Shown here piece by piece: positions 20,949 to 28,972 of a stretch of DNA of 64,000 bases. The translations under genes and the position numbers were made by a program. The DNA is taken from assembly GCA_902604355.1 (NCBI GenBank), contig CACKYN010000001.1, forward strand, positions 1 through 64,000. The letters run 5' to 3'. Each line of letters begins with the position of its first letter. The first letter of the stretch is position 1. The stretch is from an uncultured Pelagibacteraceae bacterium (GTDB lineage: Bacteria; Pseudomonadota; Alphaproteobacteria; Pelagibacterales; Pelagibacteraceae). The notes beneath the pieces are model-generated. The model saw only the letters and a program-made list of their open reading frames with translations, ran no database searches and had not been told where the DNA came from.

Positions 20949-21671
20949 ATGGAAAAATCAAACAAATTTAAATTATTTATCGGTCTAGTTTATTTGATAC
21001 TGATTTGTTTATTTTTATATTTTTTCTTTTCTAAATTTAGCTTTCAAGAAATTACATCATATGACTTCATTAGAGAAAATAGATCATATTTTGTTAAATT
21101 AAAAAATTCTAATTTAATTCTGATATTTTTTATCTTTTTAATTTCAACAATTTTATGGGTATTTCCACTTCTAGGGTTTGGATCACCTGTTGCTATAATG
21201 GGGGGCTTTATTTTTGGCAAATGGATCGGAACAATCGTTGTAGTGTCTGGATTAACCATTGGTGCAACACTATTGTATGTCTTTGGAAATTATTTTCTTA
21301 AAGATTTTATAAGAGAAAAATTTTTGAATAAATACCACAGACTGGAAACTAAGTTTAAAAAATCAGAATTTATTTATTTACTATTTTATCGCATGGTTGG
21401 AGGTATTCCTTGGCAGCTACAATGTCTTTTACCAACCCTATTTGATGTAAAATTAAAAAATTATTTTTTTTCAACACTGATTGGTGTGGTACCTGGCACT
21501 TTTTTGATTACTTCAATAGGCAGTGGTTTAGAAAAAATTATTGATAAAAATTCTAAGGTTCCCAATATTGTAGATATCATTTTTTCACCAGATATATACA
21601 TTCCACTTTTAGCTTTTTTTGGCCTAATCTTAACTTCTATTTTTTTAAGAAAAATATTCTATAAATATTAG
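20949..21671 (+). CDS. TVP38/TMEM64 (DedA/VTT) family membrane protein
   Basis: A 240-residue polytopic membrane protein with about five to six hydrophobic segments. The VTT-domain hallmarks are visible: GSPVAIMGGFIFGKWIGT in the middle and FYRMVGGIPWQLQCLLPTLF followed by FFSTLIGVVPGTF, which resembles the F-R-x-P-x-x-P region of the family. Members are thought to move lipids or lipid carriers across membranes; the substrate is unknown here. Its stop codon abuts the 3' end of the convergent tRNA-Thr gene. Confidence 0.78.
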   Translation: MEKSNKFKLFIGLVYLILICLFLYFFFSKFSFQEITSYDFIRENRSYFVKLKNSNLILIFFIFLISTILWVFPLLGFGSPVAIMGGFIFGKWIGTIVVVSGLTIGATLLYVFGNYFLKDFIREKFLNKYHRLETKFKKSEFIYLLFYRMVGGIPWQLQCLLPTLFDVKLKNYFFSTLIGVVPGTFLITSIGSGLEKIIDKNSKVPNIVDIIFSPDIYIPLLAFFGLILTSIFLRKIFYKY

Positions 21672-21745
21672 TGGTGCTCCCACCCTGTACTGACCAGGGA
21701 ACTAGTCATTACCAATGACTTGTTATGCCATTTAACTACAGGAGC
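21672..21745 (-). tRNA. tRNA-Thr (anticodon GGT)
   Basis: The minus strand folds into a cloverleaf: acceptor GCTCCTG/TGGGAGC with discriminator A and encoded CCA, D-arm GTTA/TAAC with GG in the loop, anticodon arm AGTCA/TGACT with loop TTGGTAA (GGT), and a perfect T-stem CCCTG/CAGGG. The T-loop reads GTCAGTA, so positions 54 and 58 are G and G in place of the near-universal T and A. The other arms are intact, so I still call it functional. Its CCA end touches the stop codon of the TVP38-type gene. Confidence 0.88.
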
Positions 21746-21793
21746 AAAGAAACAATTTATATTTTGTGGATAATAATGCATTTTTTTCAAATT

Positions 21794-21816
21794 ATTGCCT
21801 TAATTTTTTAGGCAAT
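21794..21816 (+). other. Hairpin upstream of the small basic protein gene
   Basis: ATTGCCT (21794-21800) and AGGCAAT (21810-21816) form a perfect 7-bp stem around an AT-only loop, 28 bases before the ATG at 21845. There is no T-run after it, so it is not a clear terminator; it could be a leader structure. Confidence 0.3.
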
Positions 21817-21844
21817 ATGATTTATATCTATTTAAGGTAATGTT

Positions 21845-22045
21845 ATGGGAATTCACTACGATTACAAGTCAACCAAAGGTAACAAGCTTATGGAAAAGCA
21901 GGCTAAAAGAGAAAAAAAGCTTGCTGAAAAAAAAGCTAAACGTCTAGCAAAAGTAGGCCCAAAACAAGAGGAAAATAAATTAAAACCTTTAGATCCAAAT
22001 AAACCAATTTCTCTAGACTTCCTGACAAATCCAAATAAAGAATGA
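21845..22045 (+). CDS. Small basic protein, unknown function
   Basis: A 66-residue, Lys-rich protein with a short N-terminal segment (MGIHYDYKSTKGNK), a charged helix of alternating Lys/Glu/Ala (about 16-45) and a Pro-containing tail ending [15 protein letters not shown] do not recognise a named family. It overlaps the following 33-residue gene by 4 bases (ATGA), which in turn touches dcd, so it looks like the first gene of a tightly coupled unit. The helix may bind RNA (inference from charge only). Confidence 0.6.
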   Translation: MGIHYDYKSTKGNKLMEKQAKREKKLAEKKAKRLAKVGPKQEENKLKPLDPNKPISLDFLTNPNKE

Positions 22046-22143
22046 GTTCTAAAGATAAAAATGAGCGTTTAAGTCTAGCCTTAAGAAAGAATTTAAAAAA
22101 AAGAAAAACTTTTCAAAAAAAAACTAAGAAAAAAAATAAGTAA
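22042..22143 (+). CDS. Very small basic protein (33 residues)
   Basis: An ATG overlapping the previous stop (ATGA) opens a frame of 33 residues: [20 protein letters not shown], then [13 protein letters not shown]. It ends one base into the dcd start (TAATG). Short proteins with an ALRxNLKRRK-like core recur in alphaproteobacteria as conserved hypotheticals, as I recall. The double overlap with both neighbours supports translation. Function unknown; the charge suggests nucleic-acid or ribosome contact. Confidence 0.55.
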   Translation: MSSKDKNERLSLALRKNLKKRKTFQKKTKKKNK

Positions 22144-22697
22144 TGTCAGTTCTCTCAGATAAGTGGATTAGAAAAATGTCCAAAGAAAAAGACATGATTT
22201 CACCGTTTGAGGATAAGCAAGTAAGAGGCAAAAGCATCTCATATGGACTTTCTTCTTTTGGCTATGATGCAAGAGTATCAGATGAGTTTAAAATTTTTAC
22301 AAATGTTAATTCTGAGATTGTTGATCCTAAAAACTTTAAACCTACAAATTTTGTAACCAAAAATGTTTCTGAGTGCATCATTCCTCCAAATTCATTCGTG
22401 CTAGCTAGAACTGTAGAAAAATTTAAAATTCCAAATGATGTATTAGTTATTTGCTTAGGCAAATCAACATATGCAAGATGTGGAATCATCGTAAATGTAA
22501 CTCCATTAGAGCCTGGCTGGGAGGGATATGTTACTCTCGAATTTTCAAATACAACACCCTTGCCTGCAAAAATTTATGCAAACGAAGGTGTAGCACAATT
22601 TATTTTCCTAAAAGGAAATGAAAAACCAGATGTCTCTTATGCAGATCGAAAAGGAAAGTATATGGGACAAACTGGAGTAACATTGCCTAAAGTTTAA
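22143..22697 (+). CDS. dcd: dCTP deaminase
   Basis: A 184-residue enzyme of the Dcd/dUTPase fold that deaminates dCTP to dUTP for thymidylate synthesis. [18 protein letters not shown] is the family N-terminal signature and [15 protein letters not shown] the catalytic block with the conserved glutamate; [13 protein letters not shown] closes the C-terminus. It begins within the TAATG overlap with the preceding micro-gene and is followed after 2 bases by murA. Confidence 0.95.
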   Translation: MSVLSDKWIRKMSKEKDMISPFEDKQVRGKSISYGLSSFGYDARVSDEFKIFTNVNSEIVDPKNFKPTNFVTKNVSECIIPPNSFVLARTVEKFKIPNDVLVICLGKSTYARCGIIVNVTPLEPGWEGYVTLEFSNTTPLPAKIYANEGVAQFIFLKGNEKPDVSYADRKGKYMGQTGVTLPKV

Positions 22698-22699
22698 AT

Positions 22700-23953
22700 A
22701 TGCAAAAACTAGAAGTCTTTGGAGCAAAAAAGCTCAAGGGACAAATAAATATTTCAGGTTCAAAAAACGCCTCACTACCAATTTTGGCAGCAACTTTGCT
22801 CTCAAAAAATCGAATAACTTTAAAGAATTTACCAAAAGTAAAAGATATAGAAACTATGATAAATTTACTTCAATCATTGGGATCAATTACGAAATTAAAT
22901 AAACAAAGTCTTATTATAGATAACTCAAAACAAAAAAAAGTATTTGCATCTTATAATTTGGTCAAAACGATGAGAGCTGGAATATTAGTGCTTGGCCCCT
23001 TGATTGCAAAATTTAGGAAAGCAAAAGTTTCACTACCAGGTGGTTGCGCAATTGGAACCAGACCTGTTGATATTCATCTTAAATCTCTATCAAAACTTGG
23101 AGTTAAATTTAAAATTTTGGGTGGATATGTTCATGCTAATGCACCAAAAGGACTTATAGGAACCACTATTCGATTCCCAAAAATATCTGTTGGAGCTACT
23201 GAAAATTTAATAATTGCTGCTTGTTTTGCAAAAGGAAAAACTATTTTAAATAATTGTGCAATAGAACCTGAAATAAAAGATTTAGTTAATTTTTTATTAA
23301 AAATGGGTTGTAAAATTACATGGATAGGAAAACGTTCAATTAAAATTTATGGTGTAAAACAAATTAAAGAAATTAGTTATTCAATTATGTTTGACAGGAT
23401 TGAGGCTGGAACATATTTGATAGCAGGCGCATTAACAGAAGGAAATTTGCAAATAAATAATGTAATACCTAAAATAATTAAAACTGAAATAGATGTTTTA
23501 AAAAAGGTTGGTGCAAAAATAAAAGTTTATCGCGATAAGGTAAACATTATAGGTAGTAAAAAGATAAAAAGTATAGAAATTAACACCTCTCCATATCCTG
23601 GTTTTCCGACTGACCTGCAAGCACAAATTATGGTTTTATTATGCAAAGCAAATAAAAAATCAATAATTCAAGAAGACATTTTTGAAAATAGATTTATGCA
23701 TGTTGCTGAATTGAATCGTATGGGTGCTCAAATTTTAGTCAAAGGAAATAAAGCAGAAGTCAAAGGCAACATTAATTTTGCACCTGCTGAGTTGATGGCC
23801 ACAGATTTGCGTGCATCAGTTTCTTTAATACTTGCTGCGCTGACTACTAAAGGAAAATCAATTATTAATAGAATTTATCATTTAGATAGAGGCTATGAAA
23901 ATATAGAAAAAAAATTAAACAAAGTTGGTGCAAAAATACGTCGAGTAAATTAA
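22700..23953 (+). CDS. murA: UDP-N-acetylglucosamine 1-carboxyvinyltransferase
   Basis: A 417-residue enzyme that adds enolpyruvate to UDP-GlcNAc, the first committed step of peptidoglycan synthesis. The fold is an EPSP-synthase-like double domain; the catalytic cysteine is Cys116 in LPGGCAIGTRPVD, the fosfomycin target in other species. SGSKNASLPILAA at the N-terminus is also diagnostic. It overlaps the DUF2948 gene by 1 base. Confidence 0.96.
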   Translation: MQKLEVFGAKKLKGQINISGSKNASLPILAATLLSKNRITLKNLPKVKDIETMINLLQSLGSITKLNKQSLIIDNSKQKKVFASYNLVKTMRAGILVLGPLIAKFRKAKVSLPGGCAIGTRPVDIHLKSLSKLGVKFKILGGYVHANAPKGLIGTTIRFPKISVGATENLIIAACFAKGKTILNNCAIEPEIKDLVNFLLKMGCKITWIGKRSIKIYGVKQIKEISYSIMFDRIEAGTYLIAGALTEGNLQINNVIPKIIKTEIDVLKKVGAKIKVYRDKVNIIGSKKIKSIEINTSPYPGFPTDLQAQIMVLLCKANKKSIIQEDIFENRFMHVAELNRMGAQILVKGNKAEVKGNINFAPAELMATDLRASVSLILAALTTKGKSIINRIYHLDRGYENIEKKLNKVGAKIRRVN

Positions 23954-24351
23954 TGGAAAAAAAATACCTTGCAAAAATTATTGCAAACGATCAAGAAGGT
24001 CTCCAAATGATATCTGCATGCAGTGCTGGTGCAAAGGTTAAGGTTGTTGATATAAAATATCTACCATCAAATAAAGTATTTTTGTTATTTATTGAAAGAA
24101 CAAAAGTTGAAACAGATAATGAAGATAAAAAAATCAACAGTATTTGTAGATTTGATTTTGTTGATAAAGTAAAATCAAAAAATATAGATCAATTAAATCA
24201 GGAGCTAGTTTTAGATTTAATTGGGATTGATTATTTGAAAAATAATACAGATTATGAAATAAACTTAATTTTTAATAATAATGCACACATTACTTTGACT
24301 ACGGAGACAATAGAAGTAAGACTTGAAGATCAAAATGAAAAAAAAGATTAA
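23953..24351 (+). CDS. DUF2948-family protein
   Basis: A 132-residue soluble protein whose position between murA and hisD, as well as its opening (KYLAKIIANDQEGLQMISACS), matches the alphaproteobacterial DUF2948 family. The function is unknown. It contains IERTKVE and NNAHITLTTETIEVRLED near its end. It overlaps both neighbours by 1 base (TAATG type), so it is translated as part of the murA-hisD unit. Confidence 0.75.
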   Translation: MEKKYLAKIIANDQEGLQMISACSAGAKVKVVDIKYLPSNKVFLLFIERTKVETDNEDKKINSICRFDFVDKVKSKNIDQLNQELVLDLIGIDYLKNNTDYEINLIFNNNAHITLTTETIEVRLEDQNEKKD

Positions 24352-25643
24352 TGAAAATACTTAATAGCACTAATAATAATTTTGATAATTCATTAAACAA
24401 GCTACTTTTACAACGTAAAAAGAAAATCCAATCAAGTTTAATCTCTGTAACTAGTATTGTTAAAGATGTAAAAAAAAATGGTGATAAAGCTTTATTGAAA
24501 TATGAGAAAAGATTTAATCAAAACAAAGTAATTGTTCCAAGCCCCAAACAAATTAATATTTCAATAAAATCTTTAAATCAAAAAGTAAAAAAAGCAATTG
24601 ATGTTGCATACAACAGAATTTATAAATTTCATTCTCTTCAAAAATTTAAAAATATTTCCTATGTTGATAAATTTAAAAATAAACTTCAATATAAATATTT
24701 ACCATTAAATTCTGTTGCTATATATGTTCCTGGATCTGCAGCATCTTATCCATCGAGTGTTTTAATGAATGCTATCCCAGCAATTGTAGCTGGTGTTAAA
24801 AGATTAATAATGATTAACCCAGGTTTTAAAGGAAAGCAAAATCCAGCAGTTCTATATGCAGCTAGAAAATGTAAAATAAAAGAAATTTATTCTATAGGTG
24901 GTCCCTCTTCAGTTGCAGCCGCCGCTTATGGAACAAGAAAAATTAAAAAAGTAGATAAAATTGTTGGTCCTGGAAATACTTATGTGGCTGCAGCAAAAAA
25001 AGAAGTTTTTGGAGATGTTGGTATTGAAGGTATGACAGCCGGTCCTTCAGAGGTTACTATAGTTTGTGATAGATTTTCAAATCCTGAATGGGTTGCAAGT
25101 GATTTATTAGGCCAAGCAGAGCATGATAATCTTGCACAATGTATTTTAATCTCAAAAGATAAAAAATTATTACATAAAGTAAAAATTGAATTAATTAAAC
25201 AATTAAAAGAAATTCCTAGAGTATCTGTGGCTAGAAAGAGTTTAAATACCAATGGAATTTTAATGTATGTAAAATCTGATAAAAAAATAATTGAAATTGT
25301 AAATAAAATAGCACCAGAGCATTTGGAATTAAATATTAAAAATTATAAATCTTATGTTTCCAAAATTAGAAATGCTGGATCTATATGTTTAGGAAAATAT
25401 GCTGTGATGGCTATGACAGATTATAATGTTGGCTCCAATCATGTCTTACCAACAAATGGATCTGCAAAATATTCGAGTGGAATTAGTGTTAATGAATTTT
25501 ATAAAAGAATTTCTTACGTAAAACTATCAAAAAAGGGTATTGAAAGTCTTGGACCATCAGTTATAACACTTGCAAATTATGAAGGGTTAGTTGGACACGC
25601 TCAATCAGTAATAAAAAGAATTAAAAAAATTAGGAGAAAATAA
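24351..25643 (+). CDS. hisD: Histidinol dehydrogenase
   Basis: A 430-residue zinc- and NAD-dependent enzyme that performs the last two oxidations of histidine synthesis. Visible signatures are [48 protein letters not shown], the metal/catalytic [13 protein letters not shown] and [20 protein letters not shown]. It follows the DUF2948 gene and precedes infA, the usual alphaproteobacterial order; hisS, hisZ and hisG lie about 1 kb further on. Confidence 0.96.
   Translation: MKILNSTNNNFDNSLNKLLLQRKKKIQSSLISVTSIVKDVKKNGDKALLKYEKRFNQNKVIVPSPKQINISIKSLNQKVKKAIDVAYNRIYKFHSLQKFKNISYVDKFKNKLQYKYLPLNSVAIYVPGSAASYPSSVLMNAIPAIVAGVKRLIMINPGFKGKQNPAVLYAARKCKIKEIYSIGGPSSVAAAAYGTRKIKKVDKIVGPGNTYVAAAKKEVFGDVGIEGMTAGPSEVTIVCDRFSNPEWVASDLLGQAEHDNLAQCILISKDKKLLHKVKIELIKQLKEIPRVSVARKSLNTNGILMYVKSDKKIIEIVNKIAPEHLELNIKNYKSYVSKIRNAGSICLGKYAVMAMTDYNVGSNHVLPTNGSAKYSSGISVNEFYKRISYVKLSKKGIESLGPSVITLANYEGLVGHAQSVIKRIKKIRRK
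25632..25637 (+). promoter_or_regulatory. Shine-Dalgarno that fixes the TTG start of infA
   Basis: AGGAGA lies 8 bases before the TTG at 25646. This is one of the clearest Shine-Dalgarno sequences in the window and supports TTG as the infA start even though no ATG is present at that position. Confidence 0.6.
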
Positions 25644-25645
25644 AT

Positions 25646-25861
25646 TTGTCAAAACAAGACTTACTGGAGTTTAAAGGTAAAGTAATTGATCTACTTCCTA
25701 ATGCTATGTTTAGAGTTAAGCTGGAAAATGGACATACGGTTACAGCTCATACAGCAGGTAAGTTAAGAAAAAATAGAATTAGAGTTCTTCAAGGTGATAA
25801 TGTGACTGTAGAAATGACACCTTATGACCTTACAAAAGGCAGAATAATCTTTAGAGGTTAA
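25646..25861 (+). CDS. infA: Translation initiation factor IF-1
   Basis: A 71-residue OB-fold protein that binds the ribosomal A site during initiation. The sequence ([20 protein letters not shown], then [20 protein letters not shown], ending [17 protein letters not shown]) is typical IF-1. The start codon is TTG, chosen because the protein N-terminus matches the family exactly there and AGGAGA precedes it. tRNA-Phe begins 6 bases after the stop and is probably on the same transcript. Confidence 0.96.
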   Translation: MSKQDLLEFKGKVIDLLPNAMFRVKLENGHTVTAHTAGKLRKNRIRVLQGDNVTVEMTPYDLTKGRIIFRG

Positions 25862-25867
25862 AATCCT

Positions 25868-25942
25868 GCCTCGGTAGCTCAGGAGTAGAGCAGAGCCCTG
25901 AAAAGGCTTGTGTCGGAGGTGCGAATCCTTCCCGAGGCACCA
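25868..25942 (+). tRNA. tRNA-Phe (anticodon GAA) with unusual D- and T-loops
   Basis: Acceptor GCCTCGG/CCGAGGC, discriminator A, encoded CCA; D-stem GCTC/GAGC; anticodon arm GAGCC/GGCTT with loop CTGAAAA (GAA); T-stem GGAGG/CCTTC. The T-loop is TGCGAAT, so position 55, which is normally T (pseudouridine), is G. The D-loop is the 7-nt AGGAGTA without a normal GG at 18-19. All stems pair well, so the gene looks functional. It is probably co-transcribed with infA. Confidence 0.93.
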
Positions 25943-26024
25943 CTATCTACTTTTCGTCTTGAAATAATCTAAAAAAAAATTAACCTATTTCCAATAATAA
26001 ATAACAAAAGGACTAAGAAATAAA

Positions 26025-26237
26025 ATGAGTACACTAACTGGTAAAATTAAATGGTATAATGGAAAAAAAGGATATGGTTTTATTGAAAGAGACGATAAAG
26101 AAAAAGACGCCTTTGTTCATGCTTCTGCAGTAAAGGACGCTGGAATGAGATATCTTAATGAGGGTGACAAACTTGAATTTACATTAGAAGATGGTCCTAA
26201 AGGTCCTTCTGCAGTTAATTTAAAGAAAGTAGACTAA
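26025..26237 (+). CDS. cspA: Cold-shock domain protein
   Basis: A 70-residue single OB-fold protein with RNP-1 (KKGYGFIE at 14-21) and RNP-2 (DAFVHAS at 28-34), which bind single-stranded RNA or DNA and melt RNA structure. Length is standard for CspA-type proteins. It has AAAGGA about 12 bases upstream of ATG and is followed by a strong hairpin at 26254-26291, so it is probably a monocistronic transcript. The gene symbol marks the family rather than a specific paralogue. Confidence 0.93.
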   Translation: MSTLTGKIKWYNGKKGYGFIERDDKEKDAFVHASAVKDAGMRYLNEGDKLEFTLEDGPKGPSAVNLKKVD

Positions 26238-26253
26238 TTTTTTTAATATTTTT

Positions 26254-26291
26254 AAGGACGTCTTATCCTATTAGATTAGGTACACGTCCTT
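26254..26291 (+). terminator. Hairpin, probable terminator of cspA
   Basis: AAGGACGT (26254-26261) pairs perfectly with ACGTCCTT (26284-26291), with an additional inner CCTA/TAGG helix. It begins 17 bases after the cspA stop and is followed by an AT-rich tract (TATTTAATTA). The U-run is weak, so it could also protect the mRNA 3' end. Confidence 0.5.
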
Positions 26292-26397
26292 ATTTAATTA
26301 ATACTTGCGTTATTGTAGTTTTTGTCTAAAAGATTGCCCATGATTATAAATATTACATTAAGAGAGACTTTAAGAAGTACTCATAGAAATAGCTTAC

Positions 26398-26417
26398 ATA
26401 GCCTTTAGGCTATTTAT
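26398..26417 (+). terminator. Short GC-containing hairpin before the tRNA-His promoter region
   Basis: ATAGCC (26398-26403) pairs with GGCTAT (26408-26413) around TTTA, followed by TTATTTA. It stands 160 bases after cspA, behind a first hairpin, so it could end a small independent transcript from 26292-26397 or be a back-up terminator. Confidence 0.35.
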
Positions 26418-26465
26418 TTATAATATAATTTTAAATCTACAGAAAATAATATAAAATCAAGGGAT

Positions 26466-26540
26466 GCCTGGGTGGTGTAACGGTTAGCACGAAAGTTTGT
26501 GGAACTTTAAGTTTGAGTTCGATTCTCAGCCCGGGTACCA
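26466..26540 (+). tRNA. tRNA-His (anticodon GTG) without G-1 and with A73
   Basis: Acceptor GCCTGGG pairs with CCCGGGT (G1 opposite U72), discriminator A73, encoded CCA; D-arm GTGT/GCAC; anticodon arm AAAGT/ACTTT with loop TTGTGGA (GTG); T-arm TTGAG/CTCAG with canonical loop TTCGATT. The base before position 1 is T, so the G-1:C73 pair, the classical identity element of tRNA-His, is absent from the gene. This matches the exceptional tRNA-His type known from many alphaproteobacteria. The CCA end lies 4 bases before the hisS ATG. Confidence 0.95.
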
Positions 26541-26544
26541 AAAA

Positions 26545-27939
26545 ATGGATAAAGATAATAAATTAGTACCTGAATTACCTTCAGGATTTGAAGATCGTTG
26601 GGAAAATAAACTTCTTCTCAAAAAGAAGCTTTTAAAAGCTATTGAGAATAATTTTATTAAATTTGGAGCAGAACCTCTTGAAACCCCTTCGTTTGAAATT
26701 AGTAAAAATATTGGATCTTTTTTGGCAGAAGATGAGACTAATTCTATGTCTGATGTATTCTCATTTCAAGATGGTGAAAAAAGTATTACACTTCGATATG
26801 ATTTATCAAGCCCACTTGCAAGGTTTGTGGCTCAAAATAATCAACAACTACCATCAATATTCAAGCGGTATCAAATTCAAAATGTCTTTCGTAATGAAAA
26901 AGCTGGAAATGGCCGTTACAGAGAATTTATGCAAGCTGATTTTGATATTGTTGGTAATGTTGACCCATCACAGGCAAATGCAGAACTTTGTAATCTAATA
27001 TCAAATACATTATCCGACTGTGGTTTGAACAAAGATCAATTTACAATCAATGTAAGCAATAGAAAAATTGTGCAAGGTTTAATTAATGAATTAAAAATTT
27101 CTCAAGAAAAACAGATTAAGGTTATTAGGGCAATAGATAAATTAGATAAGCCAGGATTTGGTCTAAAGGGAGTTGAAGACTTATTAAAGAAAGAGAGAAA
27201 AGATCAAAGTGGTGCTGTTACTAAAGGAGCTGAACTATCTGATGATCAAGCATCAGAAATTTTAAATTTTTTAAAAATAAAAGATTTAAATGAATTAAAG
27301 CAAACTTTAAAAAATCCATTATCTCAGGAAGGCATAAGTGAATTAGAAAATGTATTTGAAATACTTGGATATGCGTCAAATCTAAATCAAGTTAAAACAA
27401 ACTTTACGATTGTGAGAGGATTAGCTTATTATTCAGATTTCATTGTTGAGACAAATCTAAATTTCAAAGTCACAAATAACAAAGGTAAGGAAGTTGATAT
27501 TGGGAGTATTTGTTCAGGAGGAGCCTATGCAAAACTCATATCAAGATTTAGAGGGGTTGATATTCCAGGTACAGGAATAAGTTTTGGAGTTGATAGACTG
27601 TTATTTGCTCTAATGCAATTAGATCAAATTAAGGTAGAGGACCAAAAACCAGTATTAGTATGTGTAATGGATAAAAAATATTTAAAAAATTATTATGAAT
27701 TAGTTGATCAACTAAGAGATAACAATATTAATGCTGAAATTTTTTTAGATAGTAAAAAAAACCTAGGTAAACAACTAACTTTTGCAAATAAAAGAGATTT
27801 ATCAGTTGCAATTATTTGTGGTGAAAATGAATTCAAAGAAAACACTGTCACCATAAAAAATCTAAAAGGTTTCAAGGGCAAAAATAATCAAACAATTCCA
27901 AAAGAAGATTTAATCAATGAAGTCAAAAAACTTATCTGA
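26545..27939 (+). CDS. hisS: Histidyl-tRNA synthetase, alphaproteobacterial divergent type
   Basis: A 464-residue class II synthetase. Motif 2 is VFRNEKAGNGRYREFMQ (114-130), the histidine-binding motif reads RGLAYY (291-296) where most bacteria have RGLDYY, and motif 3 is GTGISFGVDRL (342-352). The REFMQADFDIVG and RGLAYY variants are those of the alphaproteobacterial enzyme that charges tRNA-His lacking G-1. A longer frame from 26497 would run through the tRNA and is rejected; the ATG at 26545 gives a normal N-terminus. The start codon lies only 4 bases after the tRNA-His CCA, and hisZ overlaps the 3' end by 23 bases. Confidence 0.95.
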   Translation: MDKDNKLVPELPSGFEDRWENKLLLKKKLLKAIENNFIKFGAEPLETPSFEISKNIGSFLAEDETNSMSDVFSFQDGEKSITLRYDLSSPLARFVAQNNQQLPSIFKRYQIQNVFRNEKAGNGRYREFMQADFDIVGNVDPSQANAELCNLISNTLSDCGLNKDQFTINVSNRKIVQGLINELKISQEKQIKVIRAIDKLDKPGFGLKGVEDLLKKERKDQSGAVTKGAELSDDQASEILNFLKIKDLNELKQTLKNPLSQEGISELENVFEILGYASNLNQVKTNFTIVRGLAYYSDFIVETNLNFKVTNNKGKEVDIGSICSGGAYAKLISRFRGVDIPGTGISFGVDRLLFALMQLDQIKVEDQKPVLVCVMDKKYLKNYYELVDQLRDNNINAEIFLDSKKNLGKQLTFANKRDLSVAIICGENEFKENTVTIKNLKGFKGKNNQTIPKEDLINEVKKLI

Positions 27940-28972
27940 AAAAATCCTTAGATCAGTAAAATCTAGGGGTTTTAAATATATTGAGCTACCATCTGTAATA
28001 GAGGCAAATCATATTGTTCAAAGATCAGGAGAGAACTTCAGGAAATTCATGTTTTCTTTCACAGATATCAATGGAAAGGAATTATGTTTAAGACCTGACT
28101 TAACCATTGCTTCTTGTTTAAGATACTTAGAGGGAAATTTAAAAGGTAAAGAGAAAATTTTTTATAGTGGCCAAGCTTATCGAAAGGTTGAAAGCAAAAA
28201 AGATAAAATTATTAGAAACCAAATTGGATTTGAAATTTTAGGCTCTAAAAATGAAAAAAAAGATGATAACGAAATCATTACCGCGTCATTAAAAATACTT
28301 CAAGATTTTAAATTTTCATCAGGCACGTTAACCATTGGAAACATCGAGATATTTAATTTACTTATATCAAAATTAGATGTCCCCAAAAGATGGAAGTTAC
28401 GTTTATCAAGACATTTTTGGAGAAAAGAGTATTTTAAAGACTTGCTAAAACGATTAGAGACAAACGCAGATATTGATCCAACAATAGTGGAAGTTGACAA
28501 AAAACGATATCTGAATTTACTCAAAGAAAATCCAGAAACTATGATTGCTGGAAGATCTGTTGGCGAAATCTTAAAAAGATTTGATGCAAAGATTAAAGAT
28601 CCACGACAAGCAAATAGAGGTAAAAAAGTATCTAAAATTATTAATTCTTTTTTAAAGATTAAGTGCCCCATCAATAAAGCTGCAGAGGTATTAAATAATT
28701 TTTTTAAAACTAATAGAATTAATTTAGCTGTGGATCAAAAATATTTTCCAATCTCACATAATAAAATTTCTAAACTTAATGTAGTTTTTGATGCATCTTT
28801 TGGAAGGCAACAAGAATATTATACAGGATTGGTTTTCAAGATTGATATTAAATCTAAATCAAAGAATATTAGTATTATTAGTGGTGGGCGTTATGATAAG
28901 CTCATATCTGACTTAGGATCAAAAAACCAAGTTGCAGCTGTGGGCGCAGCGCTTAACCTAAATTTCCAATGA
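27917..28972 (+). CDS. hisZ: ATP phosphoribosyltransferase regulatory subunit
   Basis: A 351-residue HisRS-like protein lacking synthetase function. LCLRPDLTIASCLRYL resembles motif 1/2 of class II synthetases, and the C-terminal ISGGRYDKLISDLG the motif before motif 3, but the aminoacylation residues and the anticodon-binding domain are missing. HisZ forms a hetero-octamer with the short HisG and makes it sensitive to histidine. The short hisG downstream fits this. It overlaps hisS by 23 bases, and the sulfotransferase start by 4. Confidence 0.9.
   Translation: MKSKNLSEKILRSVKSRGFKYIELPSVIEANHIVQRSGENFRKFMFSFTDINGKELCLRPDLTIASCLRYLEGNLKGKEKIFYSGQAYRKVESKKDKIIRNQIGFEILGSKNEKKDDNEIITASLKILQDFKFSSGTLTIGNIEIFNLLISKLDVPKRWKLRLSRHFWRKEYFKDLLKRLETNADIDPTIVEVDKKRYLNLLKENPETMIAGRSVGEILKRFDAKIKDPRQANRGKKVSKIINSFLKIKCPINKAAEVLNNFFKTNRINLAVDQKYFPISHNKISKLNVVFDASFGRQQEYYTGLVFKIDIKSKSKNISIISGGRYDKLISDLGSKNQVAAVGAALNLNFQ

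Noticed and set aside
26497-26544. Longer hisS with a start inside tRNA-His
   Set aside because: The added 16 residues are encoded by the tRNA itself; the ATG at 26545 gives the family-like N-terminus.
27917-28972. HisRS-like gene as a decayed hisS duplicate
   Set aside because: It is an intact HisZ in front of a short hisG, the known regulatory partner.
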